Made by a program: the position numbers and the translations under genes. A DNA stretch of 64,000 bases from Apteryx mantelli (taxonomy: Eukaryota > Chordata > Aves > Apterygiformes > Apterygidae), in the NCBI RefSeq assembly GCF_036417845.1, contig NC_089980.1, positions 68,446,501 to 68,510,500 of the forward strand. Reading direction: 5' to 3'. Numbering within the stretch: the stretch's first letter is position 1; every line of letters begins with the position of its first letter. This document shows, piece by piece, positions 45,801 through 57,623 of this stretch. The notes under the pieces are model-generated. The model was not told where the DNA came from. It did not search any database and was given only the letters and a program-made list of their open reading frames with translations.

Positions 45801-48800
45801 ATATGTAGGGAGACAAGAATTCCAACCCAATCATAGTACAGAGTTTTCTGTTCTGCTTTTGCTTCACAATGCCCTCTCCCTCCCTCCTCCCCCATTTTTG
45901 CTTTTGTTAATATGAAAGCCAGTTCTTAAAAATGCAGGAATTCTACATGAGGCAGCTTGGAGGACACCAAACTGGGATAGGTCTTTAAGCGCTCAGGGAG
46001 CCTCTGACTGACATCTTAAAATGTCTGCTGTTTCTAAATGCTCCACACAAAACAGGAAATATCACTTTGGCTCTACTCTATAAGAAAACCACTTGGGCTT
46101 CCTGTTAACAGAATGACATCTCTCACCTAAATGAAGTAAACCCAGACTCTCATTGCAATTGGTCACTCCTGTTCCCCCAAACAAACAAATGAAAAAAAAC
46201 AACCAAATTTTCACCATACTACAGGGTTCCTCACAAAGAAGTTATTTTACATGGACTTCCTTACTACCTTAAGAGATTAAAAAAATAAGTTTTTATATTA
46301 AATCTGTTACAGACATGTAAGCTCATGCACTCACACAATAGACTCAGTATGCCCATAATCTTTTCTAGTTAAAATTCATTCTAAATTTCAAAATTCTACA
46401 TAGTTTTAAATCAAATACTACCTCTTTTCTCCCCCTTCCTCACTCACTGTCCCAAAACAGATTTTTCTCTCAGTATGAAATTTGCCTCCAAAAAAAACAT
46501 CATCTGCAAAAAACGGGTTGTAGCACATCATTTATTCCCATTTCAAATGAAACCCAGTATTGAGTAAATCATCAGAGCTAGATGAAGAAACAATACACTA
46601 ACCAAGCATGAAACCTCTCCCATCTTAGGAAAGGAAACATGATCCCATGTAATTCTGGTAGCTCATGAGATCTACACTACCAAAATAGAGAGAGATTTGA
46701 TTTCCAGAAAAGCCACCAGAGACAGGCTGCAGAAACAGCTGAAATTAGATATTGTAATTAGTTACTCCAAAATCTGCATAGCTGGACTTACTGCACTAAT
46801 GCAAATAGGCTTGATTTACAGACCCAGAATAATTGTGTCTGTGTGCATGGGCATGTGCACACACACTTTCTCCTGAAAAATGCATGAAACAAGTCCCATG
46901 ATTGTTGAAGGGTTTAACAGATAGCTAAATATTTTTGGACATTTATTAGGGACGCACAACTTCCCTATTCCTTGTTTCAATAATGCTGGCCTTCCAAATT
47001 CAGACCAATCAAATCTTTACACAAATACCATTTACCCTAAGTATCTCTAAGTGAAGCACACAGTTGTCAAAGTTTCTCCAGCTGATGTGGTTCACCGCTG
47101 CATCCACTAGCTGTAGCTGTCTGCTTACACAAGGTCCATTCTCTGATTGTGCCTTCAACTGCTTTCATTGCTGTGTAGCCCCTTGCGATGAATCCAGCAT
47201 CAGGTGAAAGCTGTCATATTAATTAGCAATGTTGGGGGGGGGGGAAATTCCTGTTTTAATGCCATTTCCAGTTCACATTACCCAGGTTTTCCATTTGTTT
47301 TGAGTCTAAAAAGTAGCTGAAGAAAAAGGAGATAGACTGCCAGTACTACACTCACAGAAAAAGAATACATTTGTTTTCTCAAACACGCATGAATTTGCTG
47401 AGATAACTGCCTTCAAGCAACCCTGTTCAAGAATTCTCTGTTCTTTCCTGAGAGGGGTGATATGACCCATCCTCAGCAGGTTTACCAAGAGTCAGTATTT
47501 CAACAGTAATAGCCCATTGAGCTGAAAGAGAGCAATTCAAAAACTATTTCAGGCTACACAATGTCGACAAAAGCAATAGTAGAGTTTGGACAACCCAAGG
47601 ACATTTCTCTCTCTCTGGCAAAACTGTTCCCACAGTTGTATATGCTAATATAAGCACGGTGTGTAAAAGAGCCTATACAGTGTGTACAGGCCACACAAGT
47701 GCGCTCCTTTGTAAAACGCACATTTACTTCAGCAAAGGGAGTTGACAAGGATTTGCTCAGAACTGCAAGGCACTGTCTAGTCTGGCCCTATTCAACAGAT
47801 CATTTAAGCATGTGCTTGTTTTTTAAGATCTAAGCAGAGAAGATGCTTTTTAAAAATAATTGTTTATATGCTTTGTTTCATGAGAAACAGAATGGTCTGT
47901 GCTTGTAAGAGAAAAAACAGAGTGTGCATACAATTAGACCTCCATTATTTATCAGTTATTTAGCACCACCTACTTAAAATTGAGATGGACAAAGCAGATT
48001 CATCCCGACAGTCATATCTTTTAATGTGTGCTGAGCAGTAATCAACATGCCAAATTCACAGGCGATTCCTCTCCACCCCCCGCAGCTGCTTTGAAGAATT
48101 TGATGCAGAAGATGGACACTTGCAGACACCTGTGTCCAGTGGGGCTTCTGGGAATGGTGGAAGATAAAACACCTTCAGACAGGTTCAATTTTTTAACAAG
48201 GCATTACTGAAAACCAAATTCCACCAGCTCTTGAGCCTTCTTAATTTCCATCAACTTCTAATTAGAATTAATGAAATTATGAATTCACCACACATATGAC
48301 GATTTCCTGGAAACATTAGCTTTTTAACCAACTTGAGTTTTTTGTCTGCTTCTCCATTTAGTCATTGTCCCCCACTTTCAAGTCTCAGCCAGCTTTTGTT
48401 CCCCACCAGCAGACTAACCCCATAACCCAGTATTAGTCCTGGCCCTGACACTCCTAATCCCTCTTATACCTGAGGCAGTGATGATATTGCTAGCACAGCC
48501 ATGCTTCTGCATTCAACCAACCCCCATCCCCTGTGTCCCTTCCCCCTTCCAAATTAAAGCTTGTATCAAAGAAGCCTACGTTCTTCCTTCTATGTCCCCT
48601 TCCTTATAGCTTACCACCTACATCCCAGTTCCTACACTCAACCCAGCCCTAGCTGGCATTTTTGGATGTATCAGGACATAATTCCATGTCTCTGTTTGAA
48701 AGGGCAAGTTGCTGAGTGTTAAAAATGCAATATCCAAATCAGACTTATTGCGAAGCAGGAGGAAAAGATTCATCTGTTCCTAAAAAAACTATTAACATTT

Positions 48801-49600
48801 GCTTTCTTAATCAAAATTATAATAAAACATACAGTGCTTAAAGGCAAGTGAATATGGTTGTGTGTATATTGTGTATTTTGCTTTAAAAGGTAAGATGTAT
48901 TATAAAGTAATGACAAAGCATATCTTTAGGAAATAGCCAACAGAAGTGCAACTTCCCACAGTTACGGTAATGGCATTAATTTGAGAATGGTGGGCTAATT
49001 CTTGTTTTTTCAAAATTCAGAACTCCGCAAAGTTCCTTGTACTTGAACACATGCTCAAGATGTGAAGGCAAAAACAAACCTTGTGCTGAGGACAGTGAGG
49101 TCAAAAAATTATAAGCCTGTAGCAAAATTTCTTAACATACTTATTTTTGTTTGTCCACTGTGGGACTATGACATTTTCTAGAAAACATATTTTCCTACCA
49201 GAAATTATACAGATATTCTTCAAATCTCAAGCTAGACTGAAAGAAACAAGAAAAAGTTACAGTAAAAGTCCCAGTGCAGTCTCAGTTATAGAGCCATTAC
49301 TGTGATTCATACTTAAAAGAATAATAGTACAAAGAACAAGGAGGCATTTCACTTCAAGTCAACATGTAAGCACTCTCATCTGGGTGAGTGTGGTCCATGT
49401 GTTCCTATCTACATTAGGAAATTCAGCATATATAAATATATAAATAGAACATATATACAGTACATGGTCACATTCATATAAGCCATAAAATGACATATAT
49501 GTACAAAAATATTTGCAACTATATTTTACACTTTCAGTTCTGCAGCAGGAATCTAAGGATTTAGCTTTTGCTTAGGGGACTTTATCACTTTGCTCATTAG
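42851..49600. other. Gene-free stretch upstream of the IPCEF1 3' end
   Basis: Contains A18 (44105-44122), an imperfect 12-bp-type tandem array (44397-44484), (AAT)n (about 44594-44610) and G11 (47234-47244). No exon or mobile element is recognised. Confidence 0.55.
44397..44484. repeat. Imperfect tandem array of ACTATTAAAGAA-like units
   Basis: Six to seven degenerate units built on (A)ACTATTAAAGAA or ACTACTAAAGAA run in tandem. The centre units are the most alike, consistent with slippage. Confidence 0.85.
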
Positions 49601-50429
49601 GAATTTGGGATGAACTTGTACCTTATATATTCAGTATTGTCAAAAATATGTAAGAAGCAAATAGTCCTCAGGGAAGTTCTGCCACGTCCGTGAGAAAAGT
49701 TGAAACTTGTTGAAACATCATTTGCCTCATTAAAGAGTAATTTGTATGTCACCAAATATACTGAGAGACATTCTCCTCTTGATGTAGAAAGACAGTACTT
49801 TGGTCCGGTCCATAAATAAATGTGAAACTTTTAAGATGTCAGGCAGGGCACAGACTGGGTGCCTGACAGTTGTCTGTAATACAGACTCATGCATAATTGC
49901 TATTCTATTTGTCTCCATTTAAACCGGTAAATCAGTCAAAGTGAATGAATGTGGGGATGAAAATACTTATTTCAGGTTACCTTGCAGGCAGGGTCAAAAA
50001 GTAGAGTAGATTATATCCTTTTGGCATTATTGTAACTTCCTTCGTGGTTACCATGTTTAACCATGTAAGTTACATGGTTAAAATGATCCCAAGGATCTGA
50101 CATCTATGCTGTTCATAGACACCTCTGTGAATTCCAGGAGCTGCACACATTCAATTTACTTCTCCCAAGATGGAAAAACATTTCTTCTCTGCCTCAGATA
50201 ACATTCTTCTTAGATATATGGCTCAGATACAGACATGCTTTTTTTAATTTGGGGAATTCACTCTTCTGATATGAAGTAAGTTGTGCAAGAGGAATTAAAG
50301 CTTGGAGAAGGGGTTGTTTTTCTTATGAAGAACACTTGGAAAAACAAACTTCAGAATGCAGCAGTTTAAAGTGCCTGTATGTGAAGATCAGTGGAGGAAA
50401 ATCTCACTGTGTCCCACAGATCCACAGTC
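49600..50429 (-). other. IPCEF1: Probable IPCEF1 3' UTR (end not determined)
   Basis: Minus-strand sequence immediately after the IPCEF1 stop codon. No canonical AATAAA was found on the minus strand within about 900 bases, so either a variant signal or a longer UTR is used. It contains a 27-bp palindrome at 50056-50082. Confidence 0.3.
50056..50082. repeat. Near-perfect palindrome, 13-bp arms and 1-base centre
   Basis: TTTAACCATGTAA, G, TTACATGGTTAAA. The two arms are exact reverse complements. It starts about 350 bases downstream of the IPCEF1 stop, probably within its 3' UTR. In RNA it could only form a stem with the central bases open; on DNA it is a possible cruciform or a dimeric protein site. 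Confidence 0.9.
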
Positions 50430-50630
50430 TCAGATAGCACTTTCATCAACAGACAGTGCAGTCATCTCTTGCTCCTCACTGTTCTCCGTGGACACATCCT
50501 GGGTGTCCTGCTGGTGATAGATATCTTGAACCAGCATGATGTTTGTGTTCTTCCACTCTCTATATTTCATTGCCGTCAACTTTGGGTCCTCCAGCAACTG
50601 GTTAATTGTGGCCAGGTCATGTTCTTTACA
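50430..50630 (-). CDS. IPCEF1: IPCEF1 terminal coding exon and stop
   Basis: The minus strand shows CTTCCTAG|TGT, with the acceptor ending at 50631, then 66 codons and a TGA at 50432-50430. It starts CKEHDLATINQLLEDPKLTA, continues MKYREWKNTNIMLVQDIYHQ and ends in an acidic tail finishing VDESAI. It follows in phase 0 from the Lys that ends the previous exon. The first 40 residues track human IPCEF1 closely. The last 25 diverge, as expected for a disordered C-terminus, and the human terminal motif is not preserved. The plus-strand open frame over the same bases (50391-50831) is a shadow. Confidence 0.92.
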   Translation of the reverse strand, partial: CKEHDLATINQLLEDPKLTAMKYREWKNTNIMLVQDIYHQQDTQDVSTENSEEQEMTALSVDESAI

Positions 50631-53600
50631 CTAGGAAGAGAACGAGTGGTTACTTCTCACAGAAAACTGCCAGGTCCCTTGTCTGTAATGAAAACACTTT
50701 GTGAACATTACAGAACCATGACACATGGAGATGGCATGGTTCTCCATGGTTATCCATCCTGGCAACTCGTTCCCATTTTTATAACAGGCATTATGAAAAA
50801 TAAGTCCATGGCAGAAATTTCTCCCAACTGAAGGCAAGATTATGATTTCACATAGATTTTAAGATTCTTTGCAAAACTTTGTGAAAGAAAAGTCATGTGA
50901 AAATTAGATATTGTTATGCTATCTCACAAAAAGTTAGCACTCACATGAAACTGGACATAAAAGCATCTATTATTGTACTTCAGCCCACTCCTGACTTTCT
51001 CAAAAAGTACCTATTCCCTGGGCAAATTATAAATGTCTCTTCTCCAGGAGTTGGACAGAAAATAATTTTGGACATAATCCATGCCCTGGCAGTATAGCTC
51101 ACTGGTCATTAGAGCTCATGTGGATGTTAATAAGTCTACCACCAGCTTCTATTAATAAATCTAGTTTCAACTCTCAGAGAGGAGCAGCTCAGATCATGGA
51201 CAGTCACTGACAGAGACTGAGAACTTTGATATCCTTGCATTTTCTGTCACAATGCACCATTTTGCTTTTCCAGGCATTATTGCCTATCCACACAGTAGAT
51301 CACAGGATAGAGAAGCCCCACTTAGCTGATAAAATTTGTTAACTGCATGTTAACTGCATAAATCTCTACTGATTCTGCCTGGCTCCATCTCCCCACTTTC
51401 TGCAGAAAAGCAATGGAATAGTTCTTGCCATCTTCTCCTACTGCCACCAGATTCGCTGAGCCTAAGGACACTCTGTGCTAGTAGCTGCCTTGAAAACACT
51501 CCCACAAATCCAAGACACTTCCTGCTAGTAGCAATAGGCTGCTCTCACATCCATATCCCAACCCACATCAGGGAAATTTAACAAAAGGGAGTGAGAAAAA
51601 GTAGTAAATAAGATTAGTAGACAGTAGAACTTGCAAAGTCAGCTGTTCCCTTTAACCAATATTTCAACTACCCTAATCCCTGTGATGCCTGAGCCACTTC
51701 TGAAACAGGAAAAGTTGGTTTACATATACCCTACCCCAAGACTTAGTGCCAGCCTTTGTAAGAGGGCTTCTGGCATAGGTGCAGAGATATCTGCTGTTAG
51801 CTTAAGAGTGGAAGACAAGATGGGGAAGGAAGGGAAGGGAAGAGTATTTGAAATGGGCAAACTTGGTGGCAAAAAGCCAGGCTATGAATTTTTCTGTAGC
51901 ACTAAAGCTATTTCCCACATTCACTAAATCTCTGTTGCATTTGCGCACAGCCTCCCTCTCTTCCAAACCATTCAAAGTATGTTTTGTTAATGATATATTG
52001 TGGCAGCAACATTAATCTGTTACTAAAGCTGTGGAGTCAGAAGTCCAAAATAAGAATTGCACCGAATCTTGAATAAATTACATCTCTTAGACTAAGAGAG
52101 TTTTAATCAAAGCAAAGTAAATATGGATCAGGCGAAAAACTTTTGATTTCAAAATTTCCAAAAGATGATTTTCAGTTATCTCCTGTCTCATGTTGTATGT
52201 TAAAAGCATATAATCCCACTGATGCAAAGAATATGCAACTTCCCCACTCCAAGCATCTGCCTTTCAGACAGGCTAACTAAACACCGCTGTGCACAGAATT
52301 CCTTTTGTGTCTGTGAGAAAATGTCTGTGCTATATTTGTCTTGTCAATACTCCAATTTCTTAGTTTGAAAAGAGCAAAAAACCAACACATTTTCTGTTTT
52401 ATGAATACTCCAAAAATGATTTTTCCATATTAAATACAAGCATTAGACAAGCCTAAGCTTATAAACACTGCTAATCACAATTCATACAATACTCCTGTGT
52501 TAAATCAATGCAAAGCTCTCCTTCTTGCTCATATGCAGCAGTAAGGCTTTTAGGCTTCCATTCAGCATTATACTAATGAAATTGATTATCCCGCAAGATC
52601 CTACTCTGTTTTGTACTAACTGGCTCTTAGATTTATTAGGGAGGCTCCTATTGGGGAAAACCTTGCAGTATGCTTCTACATTTAGCTTCCTATCCCATAA
52701 AATAGGAATACTACTTAACTAACCTCCCGCTATATGATGGGCTTACTTTATTGCTGATATATAAGAGTAATGCTATAGTTGGTAATGTTTCACTTCAGAC
52801 TCATCAACACTGAGGAAATTTATGGAGACATTTCACCCACTTCTCATACCAAGCCAGGAAGCCCTACAATAGGCAGAATTCTTATGGTCCAACTTGGTTT
52901 TTCAGGTGTATCTTCAGTAAGTTTAACACAGGCCTGAGTGCCAAAGCCAAGCCTTCCATTGCAACTAATAACCAAATCAATGACTGGGCTGATAGAAAAA
53001 GGTTTTACATGTATTTCTCCAGAGTAGGATGCCTGAAGCCAGATGCACTCTTTTGAAATAAGTTAATCAAGTTCTGCTTCTAGTGAACAAGAAAAGAAAT
53101 AAGTGAAGTCCCAACTTTGCACTTATTCTTTCTTCTATTTACAATTTAAATGCTATGGTTAAGTTTTCTGTTTCCCTCAGTACTATTCAGAAGCAGGATT
53201 TGTAATCCCATGACAGCCAAAACAATGCTGGCAAGTAAACAGCCTCATTAATCCCCACATTCCAGCTAGATTTATTGGCCCTTTCATGAAACCTTCCATG
53301 AACCCCTCCCTCCTCCCCTCCAGTTCATGATACATTTCCAACATTAAAAGCAGGATGCTTTTGTTATTAAAAATATTTTAGTTACAGGAGATCTTTACAA
53401 TAGCTTTGGCACATCCTGTGCATTCTCCAATAATCACATAAGGAAAACTTTTTTGGCTCAGGGTCATTTTCTTGTCCTTTATCATTAACGTACTTTTTCT
53501 GCTCTTCCTTTTTTAAGGCTCCCCTATTTAGTGCATTCAGCTGAGCTTGCAGATTTTCCAGCTAAATAAAAGGAGCTTTCTTTATTAAAATTTCCAAATG

Positions 53601-56600
53601 GGCTGCAACTTCTGCAAAGAGTCACTTCTGAACTATTGCCTCTGCTTCCAGTTCAAATTTAACAGCAAAATACAGATTGCTGTTCAGAATAAAGTAGAAA
53701 ACAATTTCAAAAACTGAATCAAATTCTCTGGAGCTTTAAACAAATATGTAATTAGAGTTTGGCTGAAGTCTAGGCTTGCCTCTTTTCTCAGCCAAAGTGT
53801 TTGTTTCTCTCAGGAAGGAAACCTTGGCCCCACTCTGTGACCTCACCTTTAATGTGCTATTCAGCATTCGAATTTTGTGGAGTTTCTCGTTAATGGAAGG
53901 ATTTTTGCTACGTTTGATAAATGACTTCCTAAGCTCTTTCTTGGTTGAAGGCCGACGATCACCAATGGGAGACAAGCTTGCTTGTTCTAATGACTTATAA
54001 AGTCGCTCCATCTCATCATCAGGGCATTTTCCCTGATCTGCAAAGAAAAGAATAAATTTAGCATGTAAATGTGAATATGGCAGCATATAGTAGAATCATT
54101 AAGTTCAGCCATCAGAAAGGATCTTAGCCAAGTTAAAAAGTAACAGTATTAGAGTCAAAAACAAGGGCAATTTTTAATGAAATTTTTAGGGTCATAATGC
54201 ATATAAGAAAAATATACTACCAAACTCAAATAATTTTAAGAATCAGCTTACCATCCAAACAGATACAAGCATAAACATCTGCTGGTCAAGTACTGTTTTA
54301 ATGCTCTGAATCTATCATAGACTTTGAACAACTGTTAATAATGCTACATCTGATGAAAACAACTTTGACAGCATCTGCACCTATTTACCTTTTTCCTTCA
54401 CTCTGCACACAGTTGATTGCCCCGAACACATTTCTACCTGGCAATTTACAGATCAAATTCTACTTGATGTACCTACTCATCATGAGGTTTTGACAATTAT
54501 TAAAAATAGAATCAAAAAAAAAAAAAAAAAAAAAGAGCAAGGAGATGAAGCACTGGGACATTTCAGGGACCCCAAAAAAAGGTCCCTAGAAAACAGATTA
54601 ATATAGAAACCTTTGGGGTACCTATTGATAACTAACTCCTGAGATTTGCAGATTGCAACACAATTTCTCTGTGGTCCCCCACAATGAAGCCTTCATTATC
54701 TTGATTTTAATTATTCCTTTCAATCTGATGGCTCCCAAGCTGTGGCACCATCTTCCATGACAGAAAGAACATGAGAGGAAAGGCTAGCAAGCAGCTGAGA
54801 ATTAAGTAGGATAAAATAAGATACAAACTGAAGCAAAGTCATTAAAAAAAAAAAAAGCTTAAAAATGAATAGTCCAGAGCTAAAAAAGTACCAGGCATAG
54901 ATGGGCACATATGAACAGAAGGCCATTTTCAGTGACAGACTGTGCAACTCATTTAGATGATAGGACCAGATACTGTTATCCCTCAGTCCACACTGCAAGT
55001 TTTTCTATTTCAATATTTACTAAAGGAAAATCTTAAAATTACTGGTGTTCTCAGTGTGCTAATGAGTCCCTTAATTCCCCACTGGGATAACATTCACTTT
55101 TATTTCACTGAGGATAGTGGTGATGGTTCTTCTTTAATGCGGTCCTCCATGTGCCAACAGAACTGTCTGTGCTTTTTTTTTTTTTTTTAATAAAAGTTAA
55201 ATATCAGCTCTTCTAAATTATCTTCATTCAGCAAACATTTTCTGAACAAAAGGAAGAAATTCCTTTGCTCTCTCATGCTGCAGCAAGAAGTCCTTCTGGA
55301 GAAGGATTCCAAGAGCATCCCCCAGAGCCATCCAGGGTCAGTAAATGCCTTCAGGACTGAAAACCACTGTTATGCTACCGTCACTTTGCTCATGCCAAGC
55401 TACGTCCAAGGATGGCTGCAATTGAAAAGTGATGTACTGGGGGGGGGGGGGGGGGGGCAGGGGCGGGGGGGGAAGTATTAAGGAGTAGGCCAAGAGCAAA
55501 AATTTGGTCCTTTCTACATTACCCTTGCCAGAGCATTTAAGATCTTGACCCTGCACCAGCTGAAGCAAATAAGAAAGCTTTGATTTGCCTATGTGAGCTG
55601 GGATCAGGCCTGAAATGCTGTAGCTGAATAGCTGACCAGCATGTCAGCACACTCAGGAGTCTGCTTCTTATCTTTTCCATGTTTTAAGAAGTACAGCATC
55701 CTCCTACACCCCCAATCTTTTAAATATTTAGGTTACAGGAAAGGTTTATATGTTACAAATATTTGTCTTCAGTCTGTTGCTGGCCTTCTTTCACTACTCT
55801 GCGATTATAAAGAGGCTGCTGTAACATGACAAGAACTAAATATAGCTTCCATCACTGGTACAGTGCTGGGGGAGTAGAAGGAGAACTGTTGTATATTTAA
55901 CAGGCTGAGGGAAATAGAAAAAAATGCACATGTAAGGCATAATACATGGCAGTAGTATTTCCTGAAAACTGTCAGCTCATGCCATGAGGCTCGTAATTAT
56001 AACCAGTTTCCTGTCTACTTACTTGGGATGAAGCAGCTGTTTGTTTCATTAACCAGCTCCTGCATAGGACTGGCTCAGATGTGCTGCAGACATCACCCAT
56101 CGGGACTGTACACAGAGGTAAATTGAGCTATATCAGATCCACTTGACAGATATCCAAGAAAAAGTGTGTGTATATATATATATATATATTAAAAAAAATG
56201 CATTGACTCTGTTCAGCAAGTTAAAAAATAGGGGTGGTAGGGGGGCAAGAGGACTGTAAGTGCCTGCTCTGGACATTTTTTGAAGCCAGCTCATGATGCT
56301 CTTCAAGGTCCTAAAAGTGTAAGAAAATAGCAAGCATGATAAAACACCCTCTCTGAACATGCTTCTTCCATTCTACATACTCTGATATCTCTTAAGCATT
56401 TGTGGATGGAGGTAGGCAGGACAGAAGTACTTGGCATATAAAGAGAAGTAGTAGTTCAGGCCAGAAAACCCCAGCAGAAGGCTCCCTCCACATGATCGGC
56501 ACTCTGAACTCAGCTTCTGAATTCTTTCAAGCTTGTAACCGTGAAAATCCCCCCCCCCCCAATGTCTTATTCTTTCCCCACTCCAACTACTGAAAGGATG

Positions 56601-57586
56601 GAGCAGGTCAGTTAACTTCACAGGGACAGGAACGTGCTAGATTCTGGAGATCAGATGCATAAAGAACGTGACAGAGAAGAGGCTGAACAGGATTTCAGGA
56701 AACAAAGGGCGAGTGAAACCTACAGGCTATGTAGAGCCAAACGCAAGTACTTTTGTCTACCTTTTTGCTTATGCTGATAAGCAATGAGCTTCTCTCACAA
56801 CAGTTTAAAAAACTAGTATCTTAATATTTTGTTTATGTATATAAGCAAATACTGTTATTGTTTTGTATGTAAGCAAATACCATTATTGACAGAGAGTAAA
56901 TCTGCCAATAAACCTCCCTAAATTGAGACCAGAATATTTGATACTCATCTGGACTTTTACCCTAAATATCCTGAGTTCCTCTGAGCCAAGCTCAAAAAGC
57001 AAAACCCAGTGCTTTGCAGGCTTGAAACTGTCACTAAACATACTAGATTCAGCGCTATGAATCTGTAAATGGGAGAGGTCATGGAAACAGGGAAGAGGCA
57101 TTATGTCAGTAAATCAATTAACAAGCTCAGTAAAATGATCTGTGATAAGAAAACATTTCTCATCACTCACACATTCTTTAATGGTCTATTACAGTATTTC
57201 ACAAGCCTCCTAATGCTAGGAAAGTAAATGAAGAAAGTACTACCTGTAGTGTGTTTTGTGCTTTTTTCCCCACAAAAACATCCAAAGAAAATTAAGGTTG
57301 AATGATGGGGATAAACTAACATGATTCAAGTCTTAATCACAGACTAGACGTTTTCTCCAGATTCAAACATTTATAGCACTTTTGCCCAGAACTTTGTACT
57401 CCTTAGTCTGCTTTGTGCCTGGAAACAAAGCACTGACCTAGCACACGAGCAATTTTCAGTATAACAGAAGCACGAATAGTGAACAATTCTGTTTGTTTAG
57501 GCTTCAGTGACTTGGATTCCTGCTATGAAACCTGCCCCATGTAGGCCATATAATTGAATCATCACAAAATATTTGTTTTGCATCAG

Positions 57587-57623
<37 letters not shown>

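Noticed and set aside
50391..50831. 146-codon plus-strand open frame
   Set aside because: It overlaps the terminal IPCEF1 exon on the opposite strand, whose phase, splice site and homology are far better supported.
54090..54126. Possible CR1 3' end (TAGAATCATTAAGTT...)
   Set aside because: Only about 15 bases match the CR1 terminus in order; too weak to call.
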